Shown in pieces: positions 52,319 to 64,000 of a stretch of DNA of 64,000 bases (its first letter is position 1; each line of letters starts with the position of its first letter). The notes beneath the pieces are model-generated. The model had not been told where the DNA came from, did no database searches, and saw only the letters and a list, made by a program, of their open reading frames with translations. A program made the translations under genes and the position numbers. The DNA comes from Bacteroidales bacterium (GTDB lineage Bacteria; Bacteroidota; Bacteroidia; Bacteroidales; Muribaculaceae), in NCBI GenBank assembly GCA_014800895.1, contig JAAVFG010000055.1, forward strand, positions 47,566-111,565. Reading direction: 5' to 3'.

Positions 52319-53278
52319 ATGACAATCAATAAACTTAAGGAAAAAGTAATTGACGGGGGCGATCTCACCTTTGAAGAGGCTCTATGGCTTGCCGAAGAGG
52401 CAGACAGGGAAGAGCTCTATCAGGCGGCTGGAGATATCACGCGCCATTTCGGAACGCCGGTGTTCTCCCCCTGCTCAATAATCAATGCCCGTGCCGGATG
52501 TTGCTCCGAGAATTGCAAATGGTGTGCTCAATCCGGACATTATCATACCGACTCCGATGTGCATGGTATCATAGATAGCGATGAAGCTCTTGAGAATGCG
52601 CTTTTAGCCCAGAGTCAAGGTATAAAACGCTATTCTCTTGTGACAAGCGGAAGGGCGGTGACAGGAGCTGCTCTCGACAAGGTATGCTCTATCTACCGCG
52701 ACCTGGGAGAAAATACAGACCTCGGTCTATGCACATCGTTGGGACTTCTGAATAAGGAGGAGTTGCAGAAGATAAAGGAGGCGGGTGTGACACGCTATCA
52801 TTGTAATCTCGAGACAGCACCATCTTATTTCCCCGAGCTCTGCACCACTCATACTATAGATGATAAGATCAACACTATCCGTGCGGCAAAGGAATTAGGT
52901 TTTGAGATTTGTTCGGGTGGAATCATCGGTATGGGCGAATCACGCCGCCAAAGGGTGGAATTTGCATTTACCCTTAAATCTGTCGAGCCGGATTCCATAC
53001 CTGTGAATATCCTCAACCCGATCCCGGGTACTCCTCTGGAGAATACTCCATTGATAGAGGAGGATGAGATTCTGCTTACAATCGCCATTTTCCGTTTTGT
53101 CAACCCTCGTCCCGAGATACGCTTTGCCGGAGGCAGGCAGAGACTGAGCAGGGAGACGCAGTTAAAGGCTATGAAGATGGGAGTAAATGGAGCGATTATC
53201 GGAGACCTTCTGACCACAATCGGATCAAAAGTGGATGAAGACCGCGAATTGATTGCGGAAGCAGGATATGATAACTAA
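52319..53278 (+). CDS. bioB: Biotin synthase
   Basis: BioB inserts sulfur into dethiobiotin with radical SAM chemistry. It has the 4Fe-4S site CCSENCKWCAQSGH, the YSLVTSGRA segment, the ICSGGIIGMGES motif, and NILNPIPGTPLE. The 2Fe-2S site residues are in RFAGGRQRLS. The length of 319 aa is typical. Other biotin genes are not in this window, so bioB is separate from bioA/D/F here. Confidence 0.96.
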   Translation: MTINKLKEKVIDGGDLTFEEALWLAEEADREELYQAAGDITRHFGTPVFSPCSIINARAGCCSENCKWCAQSGHYHTDSDVHGIIDSDEALENALLAQSQGIKRYSLVTSGRAVTGAALDKVCSIYRDLGENTDLGLCTSLGLLNKEELQKIKEAGVTRYHCNLETAPSYFPELCTTHTIDDKINTIRAAKELGFEICSGGIIGMGESRRQRVEFAFTLKSVEPDSIPVNILNPIPGTPLENTPLIEEDEILLTIAIFRFVNPRPEIRFAGGRQRLSRETQLKAMKMGVNGAIIGDLLTTIGSKVDEDRELIAEAGYDN

Positions 53279-53287
53279 GGAAAATTA

Positions 53288-53334
53288 CAATGAAAAATAG
53301 GGACGCACAGCTCGTGTGTCCCTATTTTTCATTG
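53288..53334. terminator. Long palindromic terminator of bioB and the ABC gene
   Basis: A stem of about 21 bp with one GU pair joins 53288-53308 to 53314-53334 around a 5-nt loop. The middle of the stem is TAGGGACGCAC, a copy of the dispersed palindrome. It serves both convergent genes. Confidence 0.9.
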
Positions 53335-53360
53335 TATATGATTATATCCACGCGGAATGT

Positions 53361-54785
53361 TTATTTGGCTGGAGTGAGCGATATGCTGTTGGTCACGCAG
53401 TCAGGGATTTCCTCCTGATAGTGGGTTACGAAAATCAGGGAGGAGTTATTTCGCTTCACTAACGAGGATATTATTCTTTTAAGCCGATCCTTTCTTTTAC
53501 GGTCGAGACCATGGAAGGGCTCGTCAAGGATGAGCAGGGGCGGCTGCTTGATGAATGCGCGGGCAAGAAGCACTAACCTTTGTTCGCCGGAGGAGAGGGT
53601 ATCAAACTGTCGTTCTGACAGATAATTTATCCCTAAAAGTTTCATCCATTCCTCTGCCTCGTTGCGCTCCTCCGCAGACGACGGACGGTAACGGTTTAAT
53701 GAATTCCTCTTCCCTTGAACAATTATTTCCCTCACCGTATCCTTTGAGCGGAAGAAGAGTTGAATCTCAGGAGAGACAAAGCCGATGTTATCCTTTATTT
53801 CAAAAATACTCTCCCCTGAACCGCGTTTACGGTCGAAAAGAGTGATGTCATTGGCATAACCCTGCGGATTGTCGGCGCATACCATTGAGAGAAGCAGCGA
53901 TTTACCGGAGCCGTTTCTCCCTTGAAGACTCCAACATTCTCCTGCCTTTACCTCCCAGTTCAGGTCGGAAAATATCTGCTTGTCTCCATATTTGATATGG
54001 CCGTTGCGGATAGCGAATGCAATCTCATGCTCCGGGTAAAGAGCGGAACGATCGGGAAACCGTAACTCGTCTTCATCATTCTCCGCTTTCCCCGATTGCC
54101 GATAGGCTTCAATCGTATCTTTATCCGTAATCGGGTAGGAGATATGTTTATCCTTAATTTCTATAAGAGAATCGGTAAATTCCGGAATTTCCTCTGGGTC
54201 GCTTACCAATAAGACCACAGAGACACCCTCCTCTCTCAATTTGCGGATAGACTCATCAAATTCCTTGCGGGAGGGGGCATCAAGTCCGATATAGGGATTA
54301 TCAAGGATAAGAAGATCCGGACGCTGCTCCAAGGCATAGGAGAGGAGAAGCTTGCGGAGTTCGCCGCTGGAGAGGTAATTAATCTTCTTATGCGCAACAT
54401 CCTTCAGACCCAACCGCTCACAGCGTTGCGCCCAACCATCCTTTGCCTTTCGCCTGATCATGATCTCTTCAACGGTGGGGACATAATCATTGGAAGTAGC
54501 TTCCATACGCTGATTATAATAAGTCACCTCCATTCCGCTCAGAGAGTGAATATCGGTGAAGGCGAGCATCTTTACTTTCAGGTCGGCAGGGAAGAAGACG
54601 AGACGGTTGCCAAAGGCGTATCTCCCTTTCTCGAGGATTGTGCCGAAAGTGGTCTTGCCGGCTCCATTCTCGCCGCAGACGGCGGTGACACCCTTTAAAA
54701 TGCCACAACCGGCAGGAAAGGTAAGTGTGACTTTACCATATCCGAGCCGGTTGTTTTCGAATTTTATAATGTAATTGTTGTCCAT
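53361..54785 (-). CDS. Tandem ABC ATPase, ModF-like
   Basis: A 474-aa cytosolic protein with two fused ABC ATPase domains and no membrane part. Domain 1 has Walker A GENGAGKTTFG (about residues 37-47), signature LSSGELRK and Walker B LLILDNPYIGLD. Domain 2 has GRNGSGKSLLLS, LSSGEQRL and LLILDEPFHGLD. The catalytic Glu after Walker B is Asn in domain 1 (DNP) and Glu in domain 2 (DEP), so only one site should hydrolyse ATP. The layout is like ModF and other ABC proteins of unclear role. It is a monocistronic minus-strand gene. Confidence 0.85.
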   Translation of the reverse strand: MDNNYIIKFENNRLGYGKVTLTFPAGCGILKGVTAVCGENGAGKTTFGTILEKGRYAFGNRLVFFPADLKVKMLAFTDIHSLSGMEVTYYNQRMEATSNDYVPTVEEIMIRRKAKDGWAQRCERLGLKDVAHKKINYLSSGELRKLLLSYALEQRPDLLILDNPYIGLDAPSRKEFDESIRKLREEGVSVVLLVSDPEEIPEFTDSLIEIKDKHISYPITDKDTIEAYRQSGKAENDEDELRFPDRSALYPEHEIAFAIRNGHIKYGDKQIFSDLNWEVKAGECWSLQGRNGSGKSLLLSMVCADNPQGYANDITLFDRKRGSGESIFEIKDNIGFVSPEIQLFFRSKDTVREIIVQGKRNSLNRYRPSSAEERNEAEEWMKLLGINYLSERQFDTLSSGEQRLVLLARAFIKQPPLLILDEPFHGLDRKRKDRLKRIISSLVKRNNSSLIFVTHYQEEIPDCVTNSISLTPAK

Positions 54786-54844
54786 ATCTTAACCTTATCA
54801 GCAGGAGAATATATCTCTCCGGATTGAAGGCAGGGGAGGGACAA

Positions 54845-55324
54845 TTAATTGTCAGAGAGTCTTACTGTCTGAGTGAAAGTGCCAAGCTCCGCGCCTCCGG
54901 GGAGGTCTCTTACTGAAGGAACAACGGTGAAAACATACTGGATATTATCCGGGATGTCTTTGTTATTGCTCTGGAGAAGCGCCATGAAGATCCCGAATGA
55001 GTGAGTGCCGGCTGAAAGGGAGGCTGTATCAAATCTTCCGGTGAAGGGTGCGTAAAGTGAGCGACCTGTGACACGGGAGTCAACCGCATATTCTACTTCC
55101 GTGATGGCTTTAGTGGTGCCTGAGGCGGAATTGAAGGCGATAGACTCAACCTCCATAGGGTAATCCTGCGTGGTATAGATGACGCCGTTTACTACTGCCA
55201 CGTTATCGAAGGTGACGGTAACCGTAGCATCCGAAACCTCTTCAAAGTCATCGCTTTCGCTACTGCAGGAAGAGAATGCGAGCACGGGAATCAACATAAG
55301 GAAAAGAGTAATAATTTTTTTCAT
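54845..55324 (-). CDS. Small lipoprotein of unknown function
   Basis: A 159-aa lipoprotein; lipobox LAFSSC with Cys at about residue 20, then the acidic start SSESDDFEEVSDATVTVTF. The rest is beta-rich, with no catalytic motif. It is probably on the periplasmic or outer membrane surface. A gene for a tandem ABC ATPase lies 59 nt downstream in the same direction. Confidence 0.75.
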   Translation of the reverse strand: MKKIITLFLMLIPVLAFSSCSSESDDFEEVSDATVTVTFDNVAVVNGVIYTTQDYPMEVESIAFNSASGTTKAITEVEYAVDSRVTGRSLYAPFTGRFDTASLSAGTHSFGIFMALLQSNNKDIPDNIQYVFTVVPSVRDLPGGAELGTFTQTVRLSDN

Positions 55325-55453
55325 AATTCTGTGTGTTTTTCATATCATCCTCCCGGGGAAGGATAAAAAAGTGTGGAATCGATTCCCGGATTGGAATCGT
55401 CGTGTGTTTTTCATTTATTACACTGTTAAAACGTTTAAAACAGTGAAATGGTT

Positions 55454-55561
55454 GGGTACGTCCCTGCAATAAACGAATTAATAACACCGGACGCACCTTG
55501 GGTACGTCCCTACAATAAACGAATTAATAACACCGGACGCACCTTGGGTACGTCCCTACAT
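55454..55561. repeat. Tandem 46-bp repeats built from the GGACG palindrome
   Basis: Two full units (55454-55499 and 55500-55545) and a third partial one (55546-55561). Each unit starts with GGGTACGTCCCT and ends with CCGGACGCACCTT, so unit borders make the palindrome. The middle is AATAAACGAATTAATAACA. It lies between two minus-strand genes. Confidence 0.92.
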
Positions 55562-55572
55562 ATAGGGATTAA

Positions 55573-56691
55573 TTATTTAATTAGTGGTTTCTGGTGTTTT
55601 TCCCCATTTCTTTTGGTCGCCATAATATAGAATACGGAGAAGATGCCGAGCAAGATTGTCATGAATGTCTGCGCGCTCCATGCTATGATGGAGAAGGCTG
55701 CCGCATCGGCATGTCCTACGCCGTAAAGCATCAGGGCATACATCACGGCAATATTCCAGGGTCCCAGACCGCCATTGCTCGGTATAGCCATAGAGAATGA
55801 ACCGAATACGAAGGCTACGATGCCCGGAAGCAGACCCAAGGCATAACCGGGATGGGTCACCAATTCGCGGGTGAAGGGGAAGCAGAAAAATACGAGGTAG
55901 ATTTTAAGGAAGTAACAGACCCAGATTGCAATGGTGAGGAAGAGATATGTCCAGCGTCCTTTCATGGTGAAAATCACCTTAAAACCATTCCACATGCGCA
56001 TTATACTCTGGTTTACCCCCTTGAAAAACTTCTTGTCTCTGAATTTATAATCTACGAATACAAAAAGGGCAAGAGCTATAAATATACCTGCCCAAAGCAC
56101 CCAGTCGTTTACAAGGTGCTCGATGAAGCGCCCGAATTGATAATGGTCGAAAAACCGGGTAAGGGCAGGGTTGGCTACAATCAGAGCGACTCCGAGAAGA
56201 ATGATAATCATGGCGAGGTCGGAAGTACGGTCGGCAAGATCCGTACCGATAACGGTAGAGAGTTTGGCTTTCTCCCTTCTTGCCACATAGACGCAACGGA
56301 ATGCTTCCCCTAAATAGGGGACAATAAGATTGATGGCATATGCCGAGAAAATCGATACGCTCTCCGATGTTGCAGACATTCTCGGTATGCCGGCGGCTCT
56401 CAGCTGATAGCCCCAGCGGATACCGCGTATCGAATAGGAGAGGAGCGTGAAGAGCATTACCGGAAGCAACCACCAATAATTGCAGTCATGCGACATTATA
56501 TCCTTTATCTGGGTAATATTCAATTTATGACCCATCCAGAGGAGCATGAGAACAGAGATGGAGACAGGTATGACAATCTTAAGGATAGTGGTCATAATCT
56601 TCTTCCATCTCTCTTTCCGTGTATCTGCGGCTGACGTATTATGATTGGAGACTGCTGTCTCCTCTGATTTATTCTGATTCTTTGCATCCAT
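55573..56691 (-). CDS. Flippase-like membrane protein (UPF0104/LPG synthase TM family)
   Basis: A 372-aa integral membrane protein with about 8-9 hydrophobic helices. The segment YAINLIVPYLGEAFRCVYVARREK is the usual central motif of the lysylphosphatidylglycerol synthase transmembrane / UPF0104 family, seen as LIVPYLGEAFR. The N-terminal 40 residues are charged and cytosolic. The C-terminal domain of true LPG synthases is absent, so a lipid-flipping or polysaccharide-related role is more likely than aminoacylation. The macrodomain-like gene lies 31 nt upstream in the same direction. Confidence 0.87.
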   Translation of the reverse strand: MDAKNQNKSEETAVSNHNTSAADTRKERWKKIMTTILKIVIPVSISVLMLLWMGHKLNITQIKDIMSHDCNYWWLLPVMLFTLLSYSIRGIRWGYQLRAAGIPRMSATSESVSIFSAYAINLIVPYLGEAFRCVYVARREKAKLSTVIGTDLADRTSDLAMIIILLGVALIVANPALTRFFDHYQFGRFIEHLVNDWVLWAGIFIALALFVFVDYKFRDKKFFKGVNQSIMRMWNGFKVIFTMKGRWTYLFLTIAIWVCYFLKIYLVFFCFPFTRELVTHPGYALGLLPGIVAFVFGSFSMAIPSNGGLGPWNIAVMYALMLYGVGHADAAAFSIIAWSAQTFMTILLGIFSVFYIMATKRNGEKHQKPLIK

Positions 56692-56722
56692 ACCTTATTA
56701 ACGGATAAGGTAGAGATGAGGT

Positions 56723-57121
56723 TTATTTCTCCTTCTCCTCCTTTGTAAGAATATCCACAAAAGATTTTGGGAGTCGTACATTATAGAGGTGCAGAGCCTC
56801 CCTGAAAAGGGGAGCAATCTCCTCATCTTTAAAGCCGGCGATGCCGCAGCCGATTCTTGTAACGTAAAACGTATTCTGGTCCCATTCTTTTGCCAGCTCA
56901 ATGAAGTCATCCACATAAGGCTTGATAGTCTCCACTCCTCCCTGCATGGTAGGGATAGCGTAAGATTGACCTTGCGGACCGACTCCTTGACCCTGGATGG
57001 CACCAAATTTTTCGCGAGCCACTCTTGCAGCTCCCCCGGCATGATTCCCCTCCAGATTACTGCCGAAAACGAATATATCGTCCGGCTCGAGATGCGTGAT
57101 ATTTTCAGGTGTATATTTCAT
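56723..57121 (-). CDS. Macrodomain-like (A1S_2505-type) protein
   Basis: A 132-aa protein. DDIFVFGSNLEGNHAGGAARVA (in parts FVFGSNLEGNHAGG), QGVGPQGQSYAIPTM and VTRIGCGIAGF are the marks of a family seen in bacteria and phages with a macrodomain-like fold, often called A1S_2505 or phage non-structural type. Such folds bind ADP-ribose-like ligands, but the ligand here is unknown. I chose ATG 57121 (MKYTPENITHLEPDD) over a GTG at 57151. The flippase-like gene follows 31 nt later. Confidence 0.75.
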   Translation of the reverse strand: MKYTPENITHLEPDDIFVFGSNLEGNHAGGAARVAREKFGAIQGQGVGPQGQSYAIPTMQGGVETIKPYVDDFIELAKEWDQNTFYVTRIGCGIAGFKDEEIAPLFREALHLYNVRLPKSFVDILTKEEKEK

Positions 57122-57270
57122 AAGGCTTTGGAGTGTTTCGGAGTGAAACACTTAAATAATTGTTGATTAATGGTTTATGCGATGTCTCAATGTTTCAAGA
57201 ATAAAAGGAAACTGTGAAACGATCAAAAACGTAAGTATTCTTGTGCAAATATAATGAAAAAAGAGAATTG

Positions 57271-57331
57271 AAAAGACTTATTTCAGTCTTTTCCTTCAAA
57301 CAACAAAGTTAATAAAGACTGACTAGTCTTT
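57271..57331 (-). terminator. Hairpins after the Fic gene
   Basis: AAAGACT/AGTCTTT at 57314-57331 with a GACT loop, and a second AAAAGACT/AGTCTTTT pair at 57271-57292. Both lie between the Fic stop and the macrodomain gene. The second has a T-rich flank on each side. Confidence 0.55.
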
Positions 57332-57357
57332 TATAATAACTCGGTAAAATCCACCCG

Positions 57358-58248
57358 CTAATCTTTGTACTTGATTCTAAATTTGTCAAGCAGAATTTTG
57401 AAATAATCCTGTGCACTCAGGCAGGTGTCCATAAGATAACCTTTAATAGTCGGCCAATTGCGTAGTCCGTTATAGTAGAACATCTTCAACTCGTCGGTTA
57501 TTATGAACGGCACATATCCAAAACGGAGACATTCCCGGAACATTATCAATCTGCCGACTCGACCGTTTCCGTCTTGGAAAGGGTGGATTGCCTCAAACCG
57601 TTGATGAAAATCGACAATATCTTCGAGAGTGGGATGTTTTTTACCGTTGTATTCTTTCAACAAATCCTTGATCTCCCGGTGGACATTATCCGGCTCTACG
57701 GTATCATTCCCGCCGACCTCATTCGGCAGTTTCTTGTAATCGCCGACTTTAAACCATGATTTCCGTTCATCTGATGTCCCTGATTTAAGAAGGAAGTGAA
57801 GATGCTTTACAAATGCTTCAGTGAGTTTTCCGTCTGTATTATCAATAATGTAGTCAATAGCGCGGAAATGATTTGTGGTTTCAATAATGTCATCCACATT
57901 TACTGTACCTTCTGAAACCCCGATGGTATTGGTCTCGAATATATAACGGGTCTGGTCATGCGACAGCTTACTGCCTTCGATGTGGTTAGAGTTATAAGTC
58001 AGGTCAATCTGTATTCGGTGATAGATACCTCCTTTTATTTTTCCCTCTTTTTGCTCTCTTACAGCTTGCAATAAGGGAGATATTGAAGTCTTATTTGAGC
58101 GTTTTGGAGGGAGTGCATCCTCAGGTATGTTCCATGTCTTTCCTATTAGATAAGCACCTTCTATTTTACCCTGTGCGCAATAGTTTCGGGCTGTTCGCTC
58201 CGAAACTCCATGCATCTCTGCCCATGATTTAACTGAAATATATTCCAT
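57358..58248 (-). CDS. Fic-family AMP-transferase with N-terminal HTH
   Basis: A 296-aa Fic protein. Residues 1-55 look like a MerR/excisionase-type winged helix (SVKSWAEMHGVSERTARNYCAQGKIEGAYLIGKTW). The inhibitory helix is SNHIEG (SxxxEG, near residue 90), and the Fic core has HPFQDGNGRVGR near residue 218. So it is a class II Fic enzyme, where the inhibitory glutamate is N-terminal and must move for AMPylation of a target protein. The target is unknown. The promoter overlaps an inverted repeat that the HTH part may bind. A broken second Fic gene lies next to it. Confidence 0.92.
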   Translation of the reverse strand: MEYISVKSWAEMHGVSERTARNYCAQGKIEGAYLIGKTWNIPEDALPPKRSNKTSISPLLQAVREQKEGKIKGGIYHRIQIDLTYNSNHIEGSKLSHDQTRYIFETNTIGVSEGTVNVDDIIETTNHFRAIDYIIDNTDGKLTEAFVKHLHFLLKSGTSDERKSWFKVGDYKKLPNEVGGNDTVEPDNVHREIKDLLKEYNGKKHPTLEDIVDFHQRFEAIHPFQDGNGRVGRLIMFRECLRFGYVPFIITDELKMFYYNGLRNWPTIKGYLMDTCLSAQDYFKILLDKFRIKYKD

Positions 58249-58279
58249 CTATCGGCAAAACTTTGATTATAATATATTG

Positions 58280-58311
58280 CAAAAATAGCAAAACTTGCCG
58301 TTATCGGCAAG
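58280..58311 (-). promoter_or_regulatory. Promoter of the Fic gene
   Basis: On the minus strand CTTG (58311-58308), a 20-nt spacer and TATTTTTG (58287-58280). The start site would be near 58273. Confidence 0.65.
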
Positions 58312-58315
58312 TTTT
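58290..58315. promoter_or_regulatory. Inverted-repeat operator candidate of the Fic gene
   Basis: AAAACTTGCCG (58290-58300) and CGGCAAGTTTT (58305-58315) form a perfect 11-bp inverted repeat with TTAT between. It lies inside the promoter spacer and the -33 box. A third half-site, TATCGGCAA, is at 58250-58258, just before the start codon. Confidence 0.65.
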
Positions 58316-58357
58316 ACATGTGTGAAGTTATGAAAAAGTCGGGAATGGCAAAGAGGC

Positions 58358-58568
58358 TTAATACTCCTTCATGATACTTTCCTTATACTCCGAGACTCGG
58401 CGGTTGAGGTTGGCAATGCGGCTTAATCATCTGCTCTGTCAGTGAACGCCCTTTTGCGGCAATACCCACATCAACCAGAAGTTGGTTCTCAATCTCAGTA
58501 ACTGTAGAACCCTCAATAGCCGTAGAATGGGTCAAGATGGAGTAGAGGTAGAACTTTTGATAGTCCAT
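58358..58568 (-). pseudogene. Remnant of a second Fic gene
   Basis: From 58568 the minus strand encodes MDYQKFYLYSILTHSTAIEGSTVTEIENQLL in parts, with the inhibitory-helix motif STAIEGS of Fic proteins and then AAKGRSLTEQM. After about 58425 the next sequence, in a different frame, reads RIANLNRRVSEYKESIMKEY and then stops at 58358. So the catalytic core with the HPF motif is gone: an internal deletion joined the two ends out of frame. Both ends are recognisable, which shows a recent loss. Confidence 0.75.
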
Positions 58569-58784
58569 CTGCTATCTATTTATAGTACCATAAAATTACT
58601 TATCTTACACAATATATATTTCATTGACAGAGGGTAAAGTCATCAAGAGATGAGGACTAATACGTAAAATTACAAAAAAATAATGGTGTTTAAGGGGATA
58701 TATTTCCTAAATTAATAATGAACATTCGAAAATAATTGCTAATTTTACATATTCTGATAATGTAGCCTTATCGGAAGAATAATT
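58569..58784 (+). other. Intergenic leader before hsdR
   Basis: A 216-bp AT-rich gap. Possible promoter pieces exist, such as TAATTTTA near 58740, but no full consensus pair. No small gene or repeat was recognised. Confidence 0.4.
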
Positions 58785-62958
<4,174 letters not shown>

Positions 62959-62961
62959 GAG

Positions 62962-63786
62962 ATGGGGAAGACAGTAACCACATATCTTGTTGACGGAGAT
63001 CCGAAAGGGACGCGCTATGCTTTCATAAGCAATAAGATTTGTCAGATGTTTGTCGTGCCCCGTTCAAATCTTGATTATCTTGACAAGCAGAAGAAGCTAC
63101 AGAAGCCGGCTTTCTATATCCTTATCGGGGAGGATGAGATGGCGAAGCCTCAGGCCTATATTGGAGAGACGGAAAACTTCAAGGAACGCGTAAAGGATCA
63201 TGACCAGAAGAAAAACTTTTGGCAGAAGGCACTGATATTTGTATCGAAAGATGCGGATATGACTAAGACCGATGTGCAGTATCTTGAATACCTTGCGGTG
63301 CAGCAGGCACTGCAGGTGAACCGTTATAATCTTAAGGAAAACAAGCAGACACCTAAGGAACCGAATCTTCCGGAGTATCAGAAGGATGCCATGGTTGAGT
63401 TCTTTGATGATATAAAATTCCTGACCTCTTTTGTTGGAATCGGTATTTTTGAAACAGCACTAACTAATCGGCTTCCGATGTTTTACTTTACCCGAAGAGG
63501 AGCGGATGCACGAGGAGTATACGACGGTAATGGATTGACAGTACTGAAAGGGAGTAAGTTATCAAAGGAAGTAGTGCCCTCATGCCATACGATAGAAAGG
63601 AGAAATGCTATTGTCAAGGATTACGCTCAGTTAGACCCAACCGGTCGGCTGGTACTGACTTCCGATATTACATTTTCAAGTCCAAGCACAGCAGCAAGTA
63701 TATGCGGAGGATGCAGCTCGAATGGCTGGGTGGATTGGAAAAATGAAAAAGGGCAGACACTTGATGAAATCTATCGTAAAAAATAA
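62962..63786 (+). CDS. GIY-YIG nuclease with DUF4357, within type I RM operon
   Basis: A 274-aa protein. Residues about 45-120 form a GIY-YIG-type fold: FYILIGED and AYIGETENFKERVKDHD, then the acidic residue in YLEYLAVQQA. The C-terminal part (RGADARGVYDGNGLTVLKGS, and the end SNGWVDWKNEKGQTLDEIY) matches the DUF4357 family. It is inserted between hsdM and hsdS, 3 nt after the first and 5 nt before the second, so it is an integral member of this RM operon. Role inferred as an accessory or backup nuclease, or a modulator. Confidence 0.88.
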   Translation: MGKTVTTYLVDGDPKGTRYAFISNKICQMFVVPRSNLDYLDKQKKLQKPAFYILIGEDEMAKPQAYIGETENFKERVKDHDQKKNFWQKALIFVSKDADMTKTDVQYLEYLAVQQALQVNRYNLKENKQTPKEPNLPEYQKDAMVEFFDDIKFLTSFVGIGIFETALTNRLPMFYFTRRGADARGVYDGNGLTVLKGSKLSKEVVPSCHTIERRNAIVKDYAQLDPTGRLVLTSDITFSSPSTAASICGGCSSNGWVDWKNEKGQTLDEIYRKK

Positions 63787-63791
63787 AAGTT

Positions 63792-64000
63792 ATGGATACA
63801 AAGAAACTACGCCAAAAGATACTCGACCTTGCAATCAGAGGTAAACTTGTTCCGCAAGATCCCAACGATGAACCGGCATCAGTACTACTCGAACGCATCC
63901 GTGCCGAGAAAGAACGCCTCATAGCCGAAGGAAAAATCAAGCGACCCAAAAAGAGTAGGGCATCTTCTTGTCTGTCCCATTATCAGAACTTCGAACCACC
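63792..64000 (+). CDS. hsdS: Type I restriction specificity subunit, N-terminal part
   Basis: Only the first 69 codons lie in the window. The frame begins MDTKKLRQKILDLAIRGKL and continues PQDPNDEPASVLLERIRAEKE, the conserved coiled-coil region of HsdS proteins, here placed at the N-terminus as in many Bacteroidetes HsdS. The first target-recognition domain would start past the window edge. HsdS decides the DNA site for the HsdR/HsdM complex. Confidence 0.9.
   Translation, partial: MDTKKLRQKILDLAIRGKLVPQDPNDEPASVLLERIRAEKERLIAEGKIKRPKKSRASSCLSHYQNFEP

Overview
The window reads as chromosome of a gut-type Bacteroidales, most likely a Muribaculaceae-like species (inference, no database search). 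Supporting signs are several promoters of the Bacteroidetes form TTTG-N19/20-TAnnTTTG, Mfa/FimA-type lipoprotein fimbrillins, a type III glutamine synthetase, a eukaryote-like glycogen synthase beside an alpha-glucan phosphorylase, a C-terminal T9SS-like sorting tail, and a second EF-G with a degenerate G domain. I see no rRNA or tRNA gene, no CRISPR array and no transposase.

Layout. 1-6 kb: a glycine cleavage operon gcvT-gcvH-gcvPA-gcvPB-lpdA with a split P protein. 6-8.2 kb: gpmI and rplS on the minus strand. 8.4-18.8 kb: a five-gene minus-strand fimbrial operon (Mfa1-like stalk, Mfa2/FimB-like anchor, a fimbrillin, two very large surface lipoproteins with starch-binding-like modules) behind a well-matched promoter. 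19-22.3 kb: a GH3 lipoprotein, a 5'-nucleotidase and rpmH. 22.5-25 kb: efp, a family 2 glycosyltransferase, radC. 25-32 kb: an acyl-CoA synthetase, a small membrane protein, then glgP and glycogen synthase. 32.4-35.7 kb: a DUF3127 protein with an SSB-like tail, rsmG, an MBL hydrolase, an MFS transporter. 36-38.6 kb: a palindrome-rich non-coding island and EF-G2. 38.8-40.7 kb: a GNAT toxin-antitoxin-like pair and hemW. 41-47.4 kb: dapF, dapL, glnN and a secreted starch-binding-module protein. 47.6-48.3 kb: an antitoxin-like gene plus a frameshifted PIN toxin. 48.4-57.2 kb: mixed genes (DedA, FprA, Dus, bioB, tandem ABC ATPase, flippase-like membrane protein, macrodomain-like protein). 57.3-64 kb: a defence-type block with an intact Fic gene, a Fic gene remnant, and a type I restriction-modification operon hsdR-hsdM-GIY-YIG-hsdS, cut by the window end.

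How the genes work together. The gcv set forms one glycine-cleaving complex. The fimbrial operon should build one surface fibre whose accessory proteins carry carbohydrate-binding modules, a theme repeated in the secreted protein after glnN. The glg pair makes and degrades glycogen. dapF and dapL are late steps to meso-diaminopimelate. Stress and conflict functions (GNAT pair, PIN pair, Fic, type I RM) lie in the second half.

The intergenic DNA is unusual. A dispersed imperfect palindrome built on GTAGGGACG...CGTCC appears about ten times and in several places forms the transcription terminator. Tandem repeats of 13, 16, 39 and 46 bp sit in gene leaders or tails. A 143-bp compound palindrome at 35994-36136 has two inner hairpins whose loops are complementary. 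The best candidates for a new system or mechanism are the carbohydrate-module fimbria, the GNAT pair with a palindromic operator at its start site, the Fic gene with inverted-repeat operator, the G-tract PIN gene, and the compound palindromic island.
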